Origin: Dolomedes plantarius
Lineage: Eukaryota; Arthropoda; Arachnida; Araneae; Dolomedidae
Assembly (NCBI GenBank): GCA_907164885.2
Contig: OU015490.1
Location: 221,820,727-221,884,726, forward strand
Length of the DNA stretch: 64,000 nucleotides
Reading direction: 5' to 3'
Under the pieces are notes generated by a model that was not told the origin of the DNA, did not search any database, and saw nothing but the letters and a program-made list of their open reading frames with translations. The position numbers and the translations under genes are program-made. The first letter of the stretch is position 1; each line of letters begins with the position of its first letter. Of this stretch, positions 23,171-36,660 are shown one piece after another.

Positions 23171-25035
23171 AATAATATGTAAATCCAAGTCGGCAATCCT
23201 TGGAAAAATTTCCTTTGTAGGTCAACATTGAGGTGAGCGTATCCAATAGGGTTAGTGCACAGCAAACTCAACAGAAAGTAAGAATAGTCTTCGATTAAAG
23301 GAAACTATTACATGAAGGCCATATTTTAATAGTGGTCCAACTCCACTTTAAAAGAAATAGAATTAGCCTCACTTTAATATTCATACAAGTCATTTCTATC
23401 TTATTTTTAAACTGGTACACTTCCAGCTTATTTCTGCTGCCAACAGAGGGCATTGCAAATGAGACTTCGGCAGTCATTTCTCAGCACTAATTAGACTTTA
23501 AGGCTATGTATCTCAAAATCAACAAGAATGGAGTTGGACAAATATTCAGATAAGGCCTTCAGACTTCACTTGTTGATGCGGGATAGAAAAGACTAAATTA
23601 CATAGCTAGAAAATTTAAATTTTAGTTTCAAAATTAAAACTCTTAATGCTTCTAAAAAACTTACATTTTCATTTTGTGTAATCAGAAGTAATAACAGTAT
23701 TCAACTCAAGGAAACCGTTATACAGTACTTTTATATAGAGATGTGAAAATTGCAATATTTCATAACTAATCATAAAAACATTTATAAACACTTTTAGGAA
23801 CATTTAGGGAGTCAGAATCCTACTTCTGGCTCACAGGTTTTACCCTGAATTCTCTAAGCTCTCCTTCCTCCACGGGTCTAGACCTCCGACCCCTTCCTTT
23901 GCATCTACAGTCTTACATCACCATCTTTTGGAAGCTGAAAACATGGTGTACAAGTTTAGTTAGATGACGGATGGAAACGTTACCAACAGGCCTTATGTTT
24001 CCTAAAAAGATTGCTCATTTGCTCACGTGTTCATCTACCCTACAAAATTAATGCAACAATCCATATTTTGATGTTGTAAAAAAATTCTATTTTTCATTAA
24101 AATGCGATATTGTACATTGGAATTCTTAGACTAAAATTTCTTACATTTACAAATAACGTAATACTTTTTTCTATTCTCTCAATGTGTTAGCTTTTAAAAA
24201 AGCAAACAACGGTAAAATTCTTCTCTTTTTTGATCGAAACATATTTCATATATATATAAAGGACAGTCCATGACAAACTTAATACAGACAATTTTATTTT
24301 TTATATTTATATAAATAAGTGAGTTCAGTCCTTAAAATATCTTGAATTTATTTATGAGTGAAATAAAATTCTTTCCTTTTCAAAATATGAAAATATGTCT
24401 TTTATTTAGCAGCTTTCCAAAATAGTTTCTTTTTACACGGAATCAGAATGTTTAGGAAAATTTTTCTAAACGATTTTTAGATTGCTATTTCATAAGAATT
24501 TCCGTATTTTACATTTTACTCGAGGAAACGTTTTATTAATTTTTTTTCCGTTTAGAACAAATTTTTATATTTATTTTATTATTGTCTTTAATAGTTTTTA
24601 ATTATTTAAAGTGCAAAACTGTTCCTTTAAAAGGAGATTGTAATGTAGTGCACTGACATTAAGCATTAAATATATTATTTTAAGATTTTTGTTTTATTTT
24701 GTTTTATAAAATAGTTTAAAATGGAAAATAGATAAATAAAAAGTAGTATTCCTCTGAAATTTTAAATTTGCCATTTTTAATCTGTAAATTTAATTTCTTT
24801 TGATTATTTTCGTTTGATAAGACAATGTTCAATTTGAATAGACTGACTTCTTTTGATAACAAGTTATGAAAAAATGCGATATTATTTTTTAAAATATCCC
24901 CATTATTTTACAATTTTGTTTTCTTAAAGTTTTACTACAGTTTTCAATTAATTAGAATTAATATACAGCAGGACTAACTAAGTTAAAACACATTAATCTG
25001 GCCATCTGGTAATACCTATATACAGTCATACTTGT
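23171..25035. other. Non-coding AT-rich sequence
   Basis: No ORF, RNA or element recognised over about 1.9 kb. Confidence 0.45.
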
Positions 25036-25655
25036 CCTACATAAGTCATGCTCGTCTTTTTCGGTACTCGTCGAATCCGGCCGTGAAAAAATTGCTTCAG
25101 TACTCGACGTTTACTCGGTACTTGTCACATTTGGCCACAGAAAAATTTCTTCGGTACTCGGCGGTTACTCGGTACTTGTCACATTTGGCCGCAGAAAAGT
25201 TGCTTCAGTACTCGACGTTTACTCGGTACTTGTCACATTTGGCCACAGAAAAATTTCTTCGGTACTCGGCGGTTACTCGGTACTTGTCACATTTGGACGC
25301 AGAAAAGTTGCTTCAGTAGTCGACGTTTACTCGGTACGTGTCGCATTTGAACGCGGAAAAATTGCTTCGGTACTCGAGGTTTCTCGGTACTCTGCATTTG
25401 GCCGAGGGAAAATTGCTTCGGAACTCGGCGATCACTCGATACTTGTAACATTTGGACGCGGAAAAATTGCTTCGGTTCTCGTCGCATTAGGACGCGAAAA
25501 AGGTGCTTCGGTATTCGACGTTTACTCGACACTTGACTCTTCGGAAGCGGAAAAATTGCTTCGGTACTCGGCGTTTACTCGGTACTCGTCGCATTTGGAA
25601 AGGGGAAAAAATGTTCCGGTATTCGACGTTTGCTTGGTACTCGTCGCACATACCA
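25036..25655. repeat. 54-bp minisatellite with 108-bp higher-order period
   Basis: About eleven units of 54 bp (some shortened), e.g. TGTCACATTTGGCCRCAGAA... then ...TACTCGGTACT. Two unit types alternate, and 25094-25201 recurs almost exactly at 25202-25309. Because 54 is a multiple of three, frames stay open on both strands. GC is clearly higher than the surroundings. Confidence 0.93.
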
Positions 25656-26150
25656 AAACAGGTATGTAGCAATACGGTGCCCTCGCATCTTGTGTCTCTG
25701 GACGAAAAGGATAAAAGTCTCATTATTATCATAGTAGTTTGCACTGTGATCGGAAAACCACATATTTCACCATGTACTTCCTTTATTCAGTGTTTGTTTC
25801 CCTTTCATGCTTATTTTTTCGTCATACAATTAATCATGAGTTCAAAGAGGTTTAGAGATACCTCTTAGTGTAAAATAAAAATATTGAGAACCACAACACA
25901 GAAAAAAAGTGATAATAGCTAATTGTGAGCGAGATAGCCGTGCGTCTGATCTTGCTCCTCTATTTCGCTGTTATCCCATTAAGCCCTCAGCACCGTTCAG
26001 TAAAGGATGATTCAAGATAAATTTTATTTTTTTATCTAATTATTGCTTAAAATTAAGTCTGTCTAGCTTAAAGATTTTATAAAAAACACCAAGTATCAAT
26101 CGTATCTACAATCGTTCGACTACGAACTAATCACTTTAAGGGTACACCAG
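25656..26150. other. Non-coding sequence
   Basis: Nothing recognised. CACCAGGGT/AACCCTGGTG forms a short inverted repeat at 26150-26174, next to the LINE tail. Confidence 0.4.
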
Positions 26151-26154
26151 GGTA

Positions 26155-26398
26155 AAATCAACCCTGGTGACACAAGATCCTTTATCGACTATAGAAATTG
26201 ACACCCAGCTTTCTCCAGAACATATCTTTGACTGTCCAGACATTGTGGCTGCCTTTTTCAAGACTGTTTTTGCCACCGCAAGAATTCCTCTACAGATCAC
26301 ATGCATCTGATCTGGCAGCTGCTGTTATCGAACCGTTTGGTTCTATTTAAAACTTATTCTTCTGAACTATTCGTAGACACAACAACAACAACAACATG
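26155..26398 (+). pseudogene. LINE 3' end with (CAA)n tail
   Basis: Frames give DTQLSPEHIFDCPDIVAAFF and, after a frame shift, HASDLAAAVIEPFGSI and a stop, then ACAACAACAACAACAACA. The H..DCP motif close to the stop is the C-terminal zinc-finger-like end of jockey/LOA-type LINE ORF2 proteins. The simple-repeat tail marks the 3' end. Everything upstream is missing (5' truncation). Confidence 0.65.
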
Positions 26399-26744
26399 TA
26401 CCTGTGGCGTTATGGCAGATGTTGATATGTTCGAAAGATTCAATTTTATGTTTTCAGTTGATATGTCACACTTAAAATTGGTTCTTTAATGCGGCAAAAG
26501 CTGATAGAGGGATTATGGAATAATACTAATTTATTCATATTGGCAAATGCTGTTATGTATAAAAAAGGTATTACTTCGACCCTAATTGAATATAGTAGTC
26601 CCTAATTGAAAATTTTCATTGAAGACCAGCCATATGCTTGAAGTTGAATATGAGCATTAACTATACAATAATTGGTTTGAAAACCTTAACTGAGCGATTT
26701 TGTAATTCACAACAACAAAAATTACGGGAACAACAGTAATTACG

Positions 26745-26885
26745 GGGCCGGCCCATAGGGGGGTAATGCTGGTCCATCTATGAGGTGCTCCCAGAAAAGT
26801 TGCCAGCAAAACCGCGGTGTCATATGACGGTGCGGATAATGTCCAAGAATACCGTCTGCCGCATTGAAGGGAGAAAAAAAAATAT
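26745..26885 (+). mobile_element. SINE fragment related to the pair at 46.9-47.4 kb
   Basis: CATAGGGGGGTAATGCTGGTCC... through CCGCATTGAAGGGAGAAAA aligns by eye to the tRNA-unrelated half of the SINEs at 46885 and 47130 (CATAGGGGGCAATGCTG..., CCGCATTGGG). The tRNA-like head is missing. Confidence 0.55.
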
Positions 26886-28840
26886 TTCACAACAAATGTT
26901 ACAGTTTTAATTTGCCGAAAACATGAAAAAATAACATATCAACTGCCATAATGCCACAGATACGTACTTTATTACTGGTCATGGGAAACATATGATCATC
27001 TTGCTGGCAAAAAGAATACAATATTCCCTGCTTAAATGTATACAAATTTTGCATTTTTATAAAAACTTCAAATCACCATCACATTGGATTTCCTTGCTTA
27101 GAATTTCTTACATTTGGGAACAAAAAAGTATTTCAGATTTTTCATAAAAGAGAACATATATATATTTTTTATAAAACTAATAAAATAATCCATTTTTCCC
27201 CTCTGTAAATATTTATATAACCGACATACAGTTTACATTTGCTTGTTCCTTGGATAAATAACTTCAATATTTGCCAGTGGTCTTTTGCTCAGAACAATGC
27301 ATATTTCCAGTACCTATTAAAGCAGATTAAACCTTTAGACTGCAGTCGAAGGCAAACCCATTAAACTTGTAGAGTTTTATTTAGTTTTAACCATATTTTT
27401 GAAACTTTTATCAGTAACAATGCTTCCATAAGAGTTTGTAAAAGAATTTCGTACTCTCGCGGAATATTTTTCAATGCTTTATTTATTTATATATCACAAA
27501 ATATGAATTTGATATCGAATGACCGAATTCAAACATGATTAACCTTCAGTCAAATGTATCTGGATGAATGAATGTGGAGGACTAAATACATTCTATTATG
27601 GGTAAAAATTAAATTTAACTTCCAATTTTTAAGAATTCTATGAATCAAAAACAGTTGATCCTAAAATATTATGTGGTTAATTTATAAAATTAGATATTTT
27701 CTTTCAACTGAAGCTGAAAATCTGAAGAGTATTGACTGAAATCAAGCGTATTATATAGAACCTGAGAAAAGGGAAAAAAATATACAAGTAAACACGGCTA
27801 AGTTGTATAGGTTAATATCCCGTAAAACGAGAATCATTTTCATAATTTATAACATAAATTTCTAAACTTCAAAGAATCTTATCGAATTTTACAATCCATT
27901 CTTCAAGAAATATGGGACAATTGTATAAGTGTACTGAAATCCAATGAAATCGTTCCTAGTCAAAAGTAAATATTACGAAAAAATCAAAACTAATCAGATC
28001 AGAAGGATAAATATTCAAAGTTTAGAAATTAATGTACATAATTTTGGCGACAAGAGAGCACTTTAGTTTGAAGTTTGAATTTAGTACATCTTTCTATTTA
28101 ATTACGTAAATAATACCACGTGTTCAGATTGACCATTCTTACATTAATGAAAACAATGTCGCATCTATTAACAATAAAGATGTTTTTTTTTTCAATTAGT
28201 TGTTTCAGCAGTAGTTTTGTTTCATTTCAGGGGTAACTATGGGTAGGAAATATACACGATTTACCCTTTATCGCATAATGTTCACAAGTGCAAACCAGGT
28301 TTGAAAAAAATTTTAAAGCTATTTTATCCAGTTTTCATTATCTGATGAGTTTAAAAATAAGATAAATCACCCATCCTAATATATTGGTTTAACACGCTTG
28401 ACACCTGCGTATTCCGCTACAAAATATGGCTATCCAAACTTTATAAAGAAACTTTCTCTCTTCAATTTAAAATCATTTCAAAATATTTCAAATATGTCAA
28501 AAAAAGGTAATTAGTTCTCAGCAAATAGTACTCTACAGGCCATTAATTATATCAGCGACAGCAGATTTTTTTCAAAAGAGTATGTTTTTGAACAAGGGTG
28601 AAATCTAACTCTGAGACTACATAGAATGCTGGTAATGTATAATTTACCATGTAAATTCTTACTTAAAAAAGCAAAACCTCAAACAATGCAAGGAATTCAT
28701 TTAACTCGAATATATTGCTACACAAAAGTTGGCATTGGTCATTTGATCGTTATAATATAGCTATGCAGTGGTATGTACAAAAAGTCACTTATTAGAGCAA
28801 AATTCTTTCAAATTTTACAAATATATATAAAAGAGGGTAT
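26886..28840. other. Non-coding AT-rich sequence
   Basis: No gene or element recognised over about 1.95 kb. Confidence 0.4.
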
Positions 28841-28849
28841 TTTTATACT

Positions 28850-30965
28850 TCAATTATACTCAAAAGGTTAAAAATATCCATATGCATATTATCTCGAACT
28901 AACAGGGTTATTTTATTTTTATCCATTGCAGTGGAACTATATGGTAACAGATTATTCTCAATTGTGAACTAAGAACAGGCATAACTGTATTCTTCAGATT
29001 TAGTAATGTAATTTGGAATTTTATAATGAAGAACTTGGTCATAGTAGAGCAAAAACGAGTTGAAACAAATTGGCTCTTCATATGATGTAAAATAGCATTA
29101 GAAGTAAAAACCAGTAAAAAAAGTTAAGAAGTTTAAAATAAAGAATCAAAATTGATGGCATAAAGAAAATACAGATTTAAATTCAGGGCATCACAGTAAA
29201 TTCCCTTGTCATTGACACATAAAAAATTCCAATAAAATTCTCTATTGAAGATTTCCAAGAATGTCATTGACTAATTTTTTTGAATTTAGACATTTAAATC
29301 AAATCAATAGACAAACGGTGACAATTTCAGATACGTTTGAAACAGAAAATAATATTTACGTATAAGATGATTTTGACATAATATCACTACCACAACATAA
29401 GAGGCTTCAGGCTGACAGTAAATTTATAACAAAAAATATCCATTGCAGCTTTAATTACGAATTTGTTAGTGTATAGAAGGAAAACATAATTACAGTAATA
29501 AATAAAATTATTGAAAGGAGAAAAAATTATTAAAATGATAAATTTTATTCGAAAAACAGATTTTTTGTTAATTATTTCATGAAGCTTTGCGAAATAGCTT
29601 TTTAAATCTGACTGTAGGGTTTCTTTTGCTAATATATTAAAAAAAAATATTTCTAAAATTGGTTGGATTTTTTCATCTTGAATTCAAGTAAATTTTTAGT
29701 TCATTTTTTTTTTTCCTTTTTCCTTTTACATTTTTACATACAAAAAAAGGAAACAGAAGAAGTTTGTTTGACGAAAAATGGCATCAGTAAAAGAAATAAC
29801 AATTTACACCATCGGCAGAATGTTTAGAATGAAGAGTTGCCTTAACTCTTCAGACGTAAAACAATCATATGGATTCTTAAGGTGAAGGGCTTGATCATGA
29901 CATAGAGAAAACAAAATAGAATAAAAGGGAGTTTCTTAATCAAATGGAATACCAAATAAAGTAAAAACAGCTGAAAACATGGATACACACGAAAAATATC
30001 CCACTGTGCAACAAAAGAAAATCATTTTTAGTAAAGCGTAAACGTAGCAAACAGCAAGAAAATTCTCAGAGAATTTCGAAACTTTCGGTGCTTATTTAAA
30101 TTTAAACCTTTCAAATCCATAGAGATGGGGAAACTATTTTAGAAAAAAAACTTTTAGAGATATGGGAGGCCTTAAAAAAGATAGCGAAACTTGAAAATAA
30201 ATAATATCCATTCCAGCATTAATTATAAAATTATTAGAACATGGATGCGCAAAAAGTAGTGGAAAATCAGAAAGAGGGAAGTCATTTAAATAAAATATTT
30301 AAACCGACAAAAAAAAAATTTAAAGTTGGAGTTAAAATATTTCATGGGACTGTGTTATGCAATTTTTCATACTAATTTTTAGATTTCCGTTGTTTAAATG
30401 TTAGAAATCATAAATTTTTATAAATACGTATAACTGTTCTTGCTTGAATGCGAAAATATTCTGTAACGGATATTATTTGAAGCTTTTATTTACTTTTTCC
30501 CGTATAGTGAATAAGAAATGGGATAACAGATTTCATGCAATTGTTTATAAAGCTTTGCCCTTTCAGTAAATGCCACGAATACGTATAAGATAGGCTCAAA
30601 TTTGATATCAAAATATAACTTGAATATCATTAACCATTTGACGGGCAACAACCTACAACGTTTTCACGGTGCAGACTTTTTTCTCGATTTTTTTTAACCT
30701 AAAAAATCTTGAAATTTTTTTGCAATTAAAAGTTGAAAAATGATTTCACTTCTTTAAACTGATAATAGAGGGCCGCACTAGTCATTTTCCTGCTCATTTA
30801 ACTGGAATGTATTGAATGCAAGTGAAAGAAGGAAGAGATTTAAGCGTTTGCACTGTGAAAACAGCTGCCCCTAAAAGGGTTAATTGGTTAAATATTAGTG
30901 AAAGAAATTAATAAATTTAGTTATTATAATAATTTTATAACAAGCAATATTCATTTAAGCGTAAC
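28850..30965 (+). repeat. Possible very diverged tandem duplication, period about 750 bp
   Basis: The block AATATCCATTGCAGC(TTTAATTA) near 29437 recurs as AATATCCATTCCAGC(ATTAATTA) near 30206, and more weakly near 28869 and 30944, with similar A-rich surroundings. The match is by eye only. Confidence 0.3.
30630..30883. mobile_element. TTAA element E7, 246 bp
   Basis: Bounded by TTAA (30630-30633, 30880-30883). Ends CCATTTGACGGGCA and CCCTTTTAGGGGCA. Subterminal imperfect palindromes GTTTTCACGGTGCAGAC (30660-30676) and GTTTGCACTGTGAAAAC (30845-30861). No coding content; a MITE. Confidence 0.75.
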
Positions 30966-31249
30966 CCTATAAATAAGCGGTCTTTAAAAAATCCAAATTT
31001 TCCGAGTTTACTAATTCTACAGAAGTCGGTATATACAGGACATCCAACACAGTAAAAATTATTTTAACAGTTTAATTATTTTCCAAAACAAAATACTTTG
31101 TCTGTAATTAGTTTTTAAGTTTCAACTTGTGGAATCACAAATGATTTGACTAATTTGTTATTTAATGGTAATGAAAGGGCTGATTATGTGTGGATAGGGT
31201 TTTTTTAATGGTGATGAAAGATCTCATTTATGGGCCAAAAAAGGGTCAG

Positions 31250-31680
31250 AAGAATATCCTGGACAGTGTTCTATCTCTCTTGACTCCTTTATGCGAATTA
31301 TTCGAGGAAAGATTATGCCGTCATATATTAGTGAACTATTATCCATTTTCAGGGAGTCTATTGGGGACGATTGGATAATATTTAGTCTTAAATCACGTAA
31401 AGGATCCGTGGTAAATTCCAGACTAAGAACAGGACACGACTGTCTGGCTGAGCATTTGGCCAAAATGGGGATTGTGAGTTCCAGAGTATGCACCTTATGT
31501 GAGAATGAAAATATGAATAATGATCACCTACTTTTCTGGTTGAAACTATACTAGAACTTACGGCAGAATTGTGATTTGTGTGCTCTCTATTGGAGGGCTA
31601 AAGAACTTATGTCCTGATCTCACAGTCTTCAATTTTTGTGCGTCTGGCTTTTTAACTTTTTATCCTAGAACTTTAATGTT
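31250..31680 (+). pseudogene. LINE (jockey-like) ORF2 C-terminal fragment
   Basis: The frame 31291-31554 contains LRTGHDCLAEHLAKMG and VCTLCENENMNNDHLLFW, i.e. the RxxTGHxxLxxHL and CxxC...H blocks found at the C-terminal end of ORF2 of jockey-clade LINEs. Past the stop, CALYWRAKELMS near 31580-31615 matches the YWxAxxLM end also seen in the fragment at 46080-46400. The reverse transcriptase domain is missing. Confidence 0.7.
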
Positions 31681-32455
31681 TTTTAACTGATTTTAAGACC
31701 TTTTTTCGTACCTTGTGGTTTTCTTTTTGTTTTGTTTGTGGTTTTATATTTTTTGAATGATGGGTGAGTGGCCAGAAGTGTATGGATAGAATTCCAGTCG
31801 GCTATATGTAACAACGACAGCATATTTGTTATTTATCTTCCAGTCAACAAAAGATAAAGACGAATTATTTAGGAAGGTAACTAACATAATAAATATTTAA
31901 AATTATGGATTGTCCAACATTAAAGTAATTTTTAGGCAAAGATTCTATATTGCTTTAGGAAATGATTTTCATTTTAATGCCCATTGTAAGTATTCGATCT
32001 CTTTTCTAACGGAAATTATTTCATCAATCTAAAGATTTGTTCATGTTCTCTCTCGAGATCATCTACGGCAGTTAAAACCACTAGATTACAGTATCCGCAC
32101 CTCTGAAGTTGCCCTTATGCAACACAGAATGTAAGATTTCGGGCTCTGCATTTTTTTATCACATTATTTATTTGTTTATTTATTTATTTGCAAAAATTTT
32201 AGTTTTACACTATTTTTGGATGTTTTTTAAGTGGGAAAATTACATTTCCAGATCTCTGTATATAGATTCTACTTTCACTATCGCTACTTTAAAACCATCT
32301 TTGAGTATCTTTGCGATTTACTAGTCTTTCGTGAAAAATATACTCAGATAACTCATGACAGAGAAAAAAAAAATCAGGTAGTCTCTTCTAACGAAACTGC
32401 CGCGGGTTATTAACGTAGGATTACTTATTACTTATTACGTGGGATTGCTTACCTG
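31681..32455. other. Non-coding sequence
   Basis: No feature recognised. Confidence 0.4.
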
Positions 32456-32457
32456 TT

Positions 32458-33500
<1,043 letters not shown>

Positions 33501-33504
33501 CTAA

Positions 33505-34290
33505 ATATCACTATTCTTATTTTCAACAGTATATTAAATTTTGTGAGATAAATATAATATATTTTGAATTTTTCGGTTAAATTCTTGTCTATATTTTATT
33601 TTATTTTTTTTACTTTTAGGAGTAATTTTGTAATATATTCCTTCATTTTCTCCGAAAATGGTTTTTATTGAGAATTATAAGTTTAATTTTTATGTAGAAC
33701 AGACCTTAATCCTGTATTTCATAAAAGGAATGTTTCCAGTAAATTTCCCATCATCAGTTTCCATTTTTGAAAGGTCCACCTTTTTCGACTCATCTTGATT
33801 AATATAGAAAAAAAGGAAATTTTAGCTTATTTTCGACTGTATATTAAATTTTGTGAGATAAATATACTCTATTCTGAATTTTTCAGTTAAACTATTTTAT
33901 ATAATTACTTTTTAACTGTTAGGAGTAATTTGAATAATATATTTCATCAGTTTTCTTCCTAAATAGTTTTATATAAAAGTTTAATTTTTATGTAGCACAG
34001 ATTTTACATAAATTAAATGTTTATAGTAAATTTTATAGCATCACTTTCTATTTTGATAGGTCACTCTTTTTCAGCTCATTTTATTTATGAATAGTAAAAA
34101 AATTTGGAAACTTTAGATTTTAACGGTGAATATTTAAACAATAATTTTGCTTACCTAATTTTTCAAATTAACTGATTATGAATGTAGATATCACTATTCA
34201 GTATATTCAATTTTGTGAGATAAATATAATCTATTCTGAATTTTTCGGTTAAATTCTTGTCTATATTTTATTATATTTTTTTTACTTTTT
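33505..34290 (+). repeat. Tandem duplication, about 310-360 bp per unit
   Basis: TATATTAAATTTTGTGAGAT, then AAATATA...CTGAATTTTTCGGTTAAA, occurs at 33530, 33840 and 34202. The stretches between also align (GTTTAATTTTTATGTAG at 33680 and 33980). The third unit is partial. Confidence 0.75.
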
Positions 34291-36061
34291 TTACCTTTAA
34301 CATACTATTGTTATGAACTTTAAAAGCAATTGGTGTGTTCCTCACAAAAGATTCACATGCTTTATGCATGTTTTGCAAAATTATGCAATACATCAAAATT
34401 ATATAAAATTTGTGACAGACATAGTTTCTGCAGATGTTTATCATCTGCTCAGCTCCCCAATAGATAGAATTTATGCGAAATATGTAACAGATAGAATTTA
34501 TGCGAATGGTATGTAACGGATATCTAAGGAGCTTTAGAGACAAAGAACTTTAAAAGAAAACTGACTTCAGCGAAAGAAATGTGTTACTTTAGCAAAGTCA
34601 AATTTTATGCTCATAAATTTTTATAAATTCCCCATTTCCAATTTATATATTTTAGGAACATTTAACGGCATGTATTTAATTGATAATTCTTTTGTTTACA
34701 TGGAAAGTCAAAGTTTGCTTTCTCATTAAGTGATACTTAGAGGCTGGGAAAAAAAAAAATATTTTGGGTCAGCGAATTTAGTGAAAGCACTTTATTTCCA
34801 ATAAACAATTGAAATTTAAAGCGATAAATAAGAGTTTGAATACATTATTTCAAAACAATAGGTTGTTTAAAATAAAACAACAGAAACAATAGACCTATTC
34901 AAAATGAACGCATTACAGAAAACTCATTTAATCCCACACATTTGGTGCAGCACAATACAACCTATTGGAAAACAATAGTTAATTATGTTTAAAGATGTAA
35001 GTTGTAAAGTGTAGATAAGGCCTAAATGTTAACGCTTTTGCGACACTTTTGAAAACTGAGAGTTTTTCCTCATTTAAAATGCGGTTTTTTTTATTTGCTC
35101 TCTTAAACTTGATCTTTTTCAAAAGCTAATGAGTGATAACATAAATCTCGCTTCTAAACTTAAGAGCGATAAGTAGCCTGCGTATGGAAGGACTATTAAA
35201 TATTAATTAAAAAAGCGGATCTGTAAGTAAGTTATCAATTCTCCAGCCGTGGGTTAATTAATACATAATTTCGTTTTTTTAATTTAGTCCAAACTTATTA
35301 ACAAATAATTAAGACCTAAACTCATTTTAAAGAGGTTTTTATATTGTTTATTATAACATTCCTTCTTAATATAATTGTGTTTATAACTATGTTCTGAATA
35401 TATGTAAATTCAGACATTTCACTTTATATAATTAAATTGAATAGGAGGATAAAATTGTAAAAGCAAAAAATAAAATAAAAAACAAATATTATTATTCTTA
35501 TGAATTATTTTATAGTATGGTTATAATTATTTTATTGATTTAAAACCATCCTAATAGAATGTTATGTGTACAAATAATGCTTTAGGTATTATAGTCTAAA
35601 ATTTTGAAGTATTAGATTATGGAAGAAAAAAATATTTTACTACATAGAAATTTTAAACTGAATTCGTCGAGAGCAAAATGAACGTGTTAAACATGTCCTG
35701 TATTTTAAATTTAGTGGCAAAACACAATAAAAACCTAGAAACACTACCAAATTTTAGTTTATATAGTATGGGCACAATGTGAATCTGCTTTGCTCAAATA
35801 ACATAGGTTTGGGACTAAATGGAAGGCATTTTCCATGATTCCTCCATCGAAACTGGGTCATTTTTTATTCAAATGACATAGAAAAATTATTCTAGGACTC
35901 TTAATCTTAAATGAGTCTTAATCTTAATGAGTCTTAAATGAGGCTTGATCTTAATGAGAAAAAAATCCACTTAGAAAAATTAAAGTTTAAGATAATGCTG
36001 ATTACCTTTTTCGACGTACAGGGAATAATCGATAAAGAACTCGAACCGGAAGAACAAACAG
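34291..36061. other. Non-coding AT-rich sequence
   Basis: A short direct duplication, AGATAGAATTTATGCGAA, occurs at about 34461 and 34490. No gene recognised. Confidence 0.4.
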
Positions 36062-36253
36062 TTAGGGCCTATTCACATAGGAGTCCGTTGTGTTGCGTTA
36101 AGGAAAAGATGACGTTGAGAGGAGAATGAACCAATCATAGGCTTTAAAAATTTCATCGCTAATCGTTCGGAGGCAAATGATTGGTTTATTTTCGTCTCAA
36201 CGTCATCTTTTCCTTCACACAACGCAACGGACTCCTATGTGAACAGGCCCTAA
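36062..36253. mobile_element. MITE with about 60-bp terminal inverted repeats
   Basis: GGGCCTATTCACATAGGAGT at 36065 pairs with ACTCCTATGTGAACAGGCCC ending at 36250. The similarity continues inward through TCCGTTG, ACGTTGAG and AGATGACG blocks. It is flanked by TTA and TAA. GGGCC...TTCACA ends resemble PIF/Harbinger or hAT MITEs; the target duplication is not clear. Confidence 0.8.
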
Positions 36254-36306
36254 GTGCTGATTTTTACTGCCATGTTTTCAAGCGCTTCTAAGCGCGTATT
36301 TGTCTT

Positions 36307-36660
36307 GTGCGACCGAAATTCGATGCTGCGGGGTCATGCAAGTGGTACCTTTTGCATAATAATGCACGGCCTCATACTGATATGTATGTGAAACGATTAA
36401 TCGTGCAGCATCAGATTGCTGAGTTGTCTCAGACTCCATACACCCCTGATCTTTCACCAGCAGATTTTTTCCTGTTTCTGAGTGAAATAGGCACTGAAAG
36501 GACACCGATTTGCAAACATTTCAGATATTCAAGCTGATGTTACCACGGAAATTAAAGCAGTAGCGAACGGAGGACCATCCCAGAAGTTTCGAACACTTGT
36601 ATGAACGTTGTCAGAAATTCATTACATCTTCTGGGGAGTACTTAGAAAGACAATAAGGCT
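36307..36660 (+). pseudogene. Mariner transposase, C-terminal half
   Basis: The frame gives WYLLHNNARPHTDMYVKRLI, then TPYTPDLSPADFFLF, the hallmark HHDNARPH...YSPDLAPxDFFLF block order of mariner transposases. The second Asp of the catalytic triad is replaced (HNN for HDN). Downstream shifted frames carry the end of the protein, finishing near GEYLERQ-like codons at about 36650. The sequence ends near a TTATCGGTCACACCTTGTA motif at 36712, possibly the terminal repeat. Confidence 0.8.

Noticed and set aside
25032..25744. 95-, 81- and 85-codon repetitive frames over the minisatellite
   Set aside because: The unit length is a multiple of three and lacks stops, so frames stay open on both strands without coding.
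26150..26174. CACCAGGGT/AACCCTGGTG as an eighth TTAA-element palindrome
   Set aside because: A TTAA occurs nearby (26138), but no inverted terminus was found on the other side, and the dyad adjoins a LINE 3' end.
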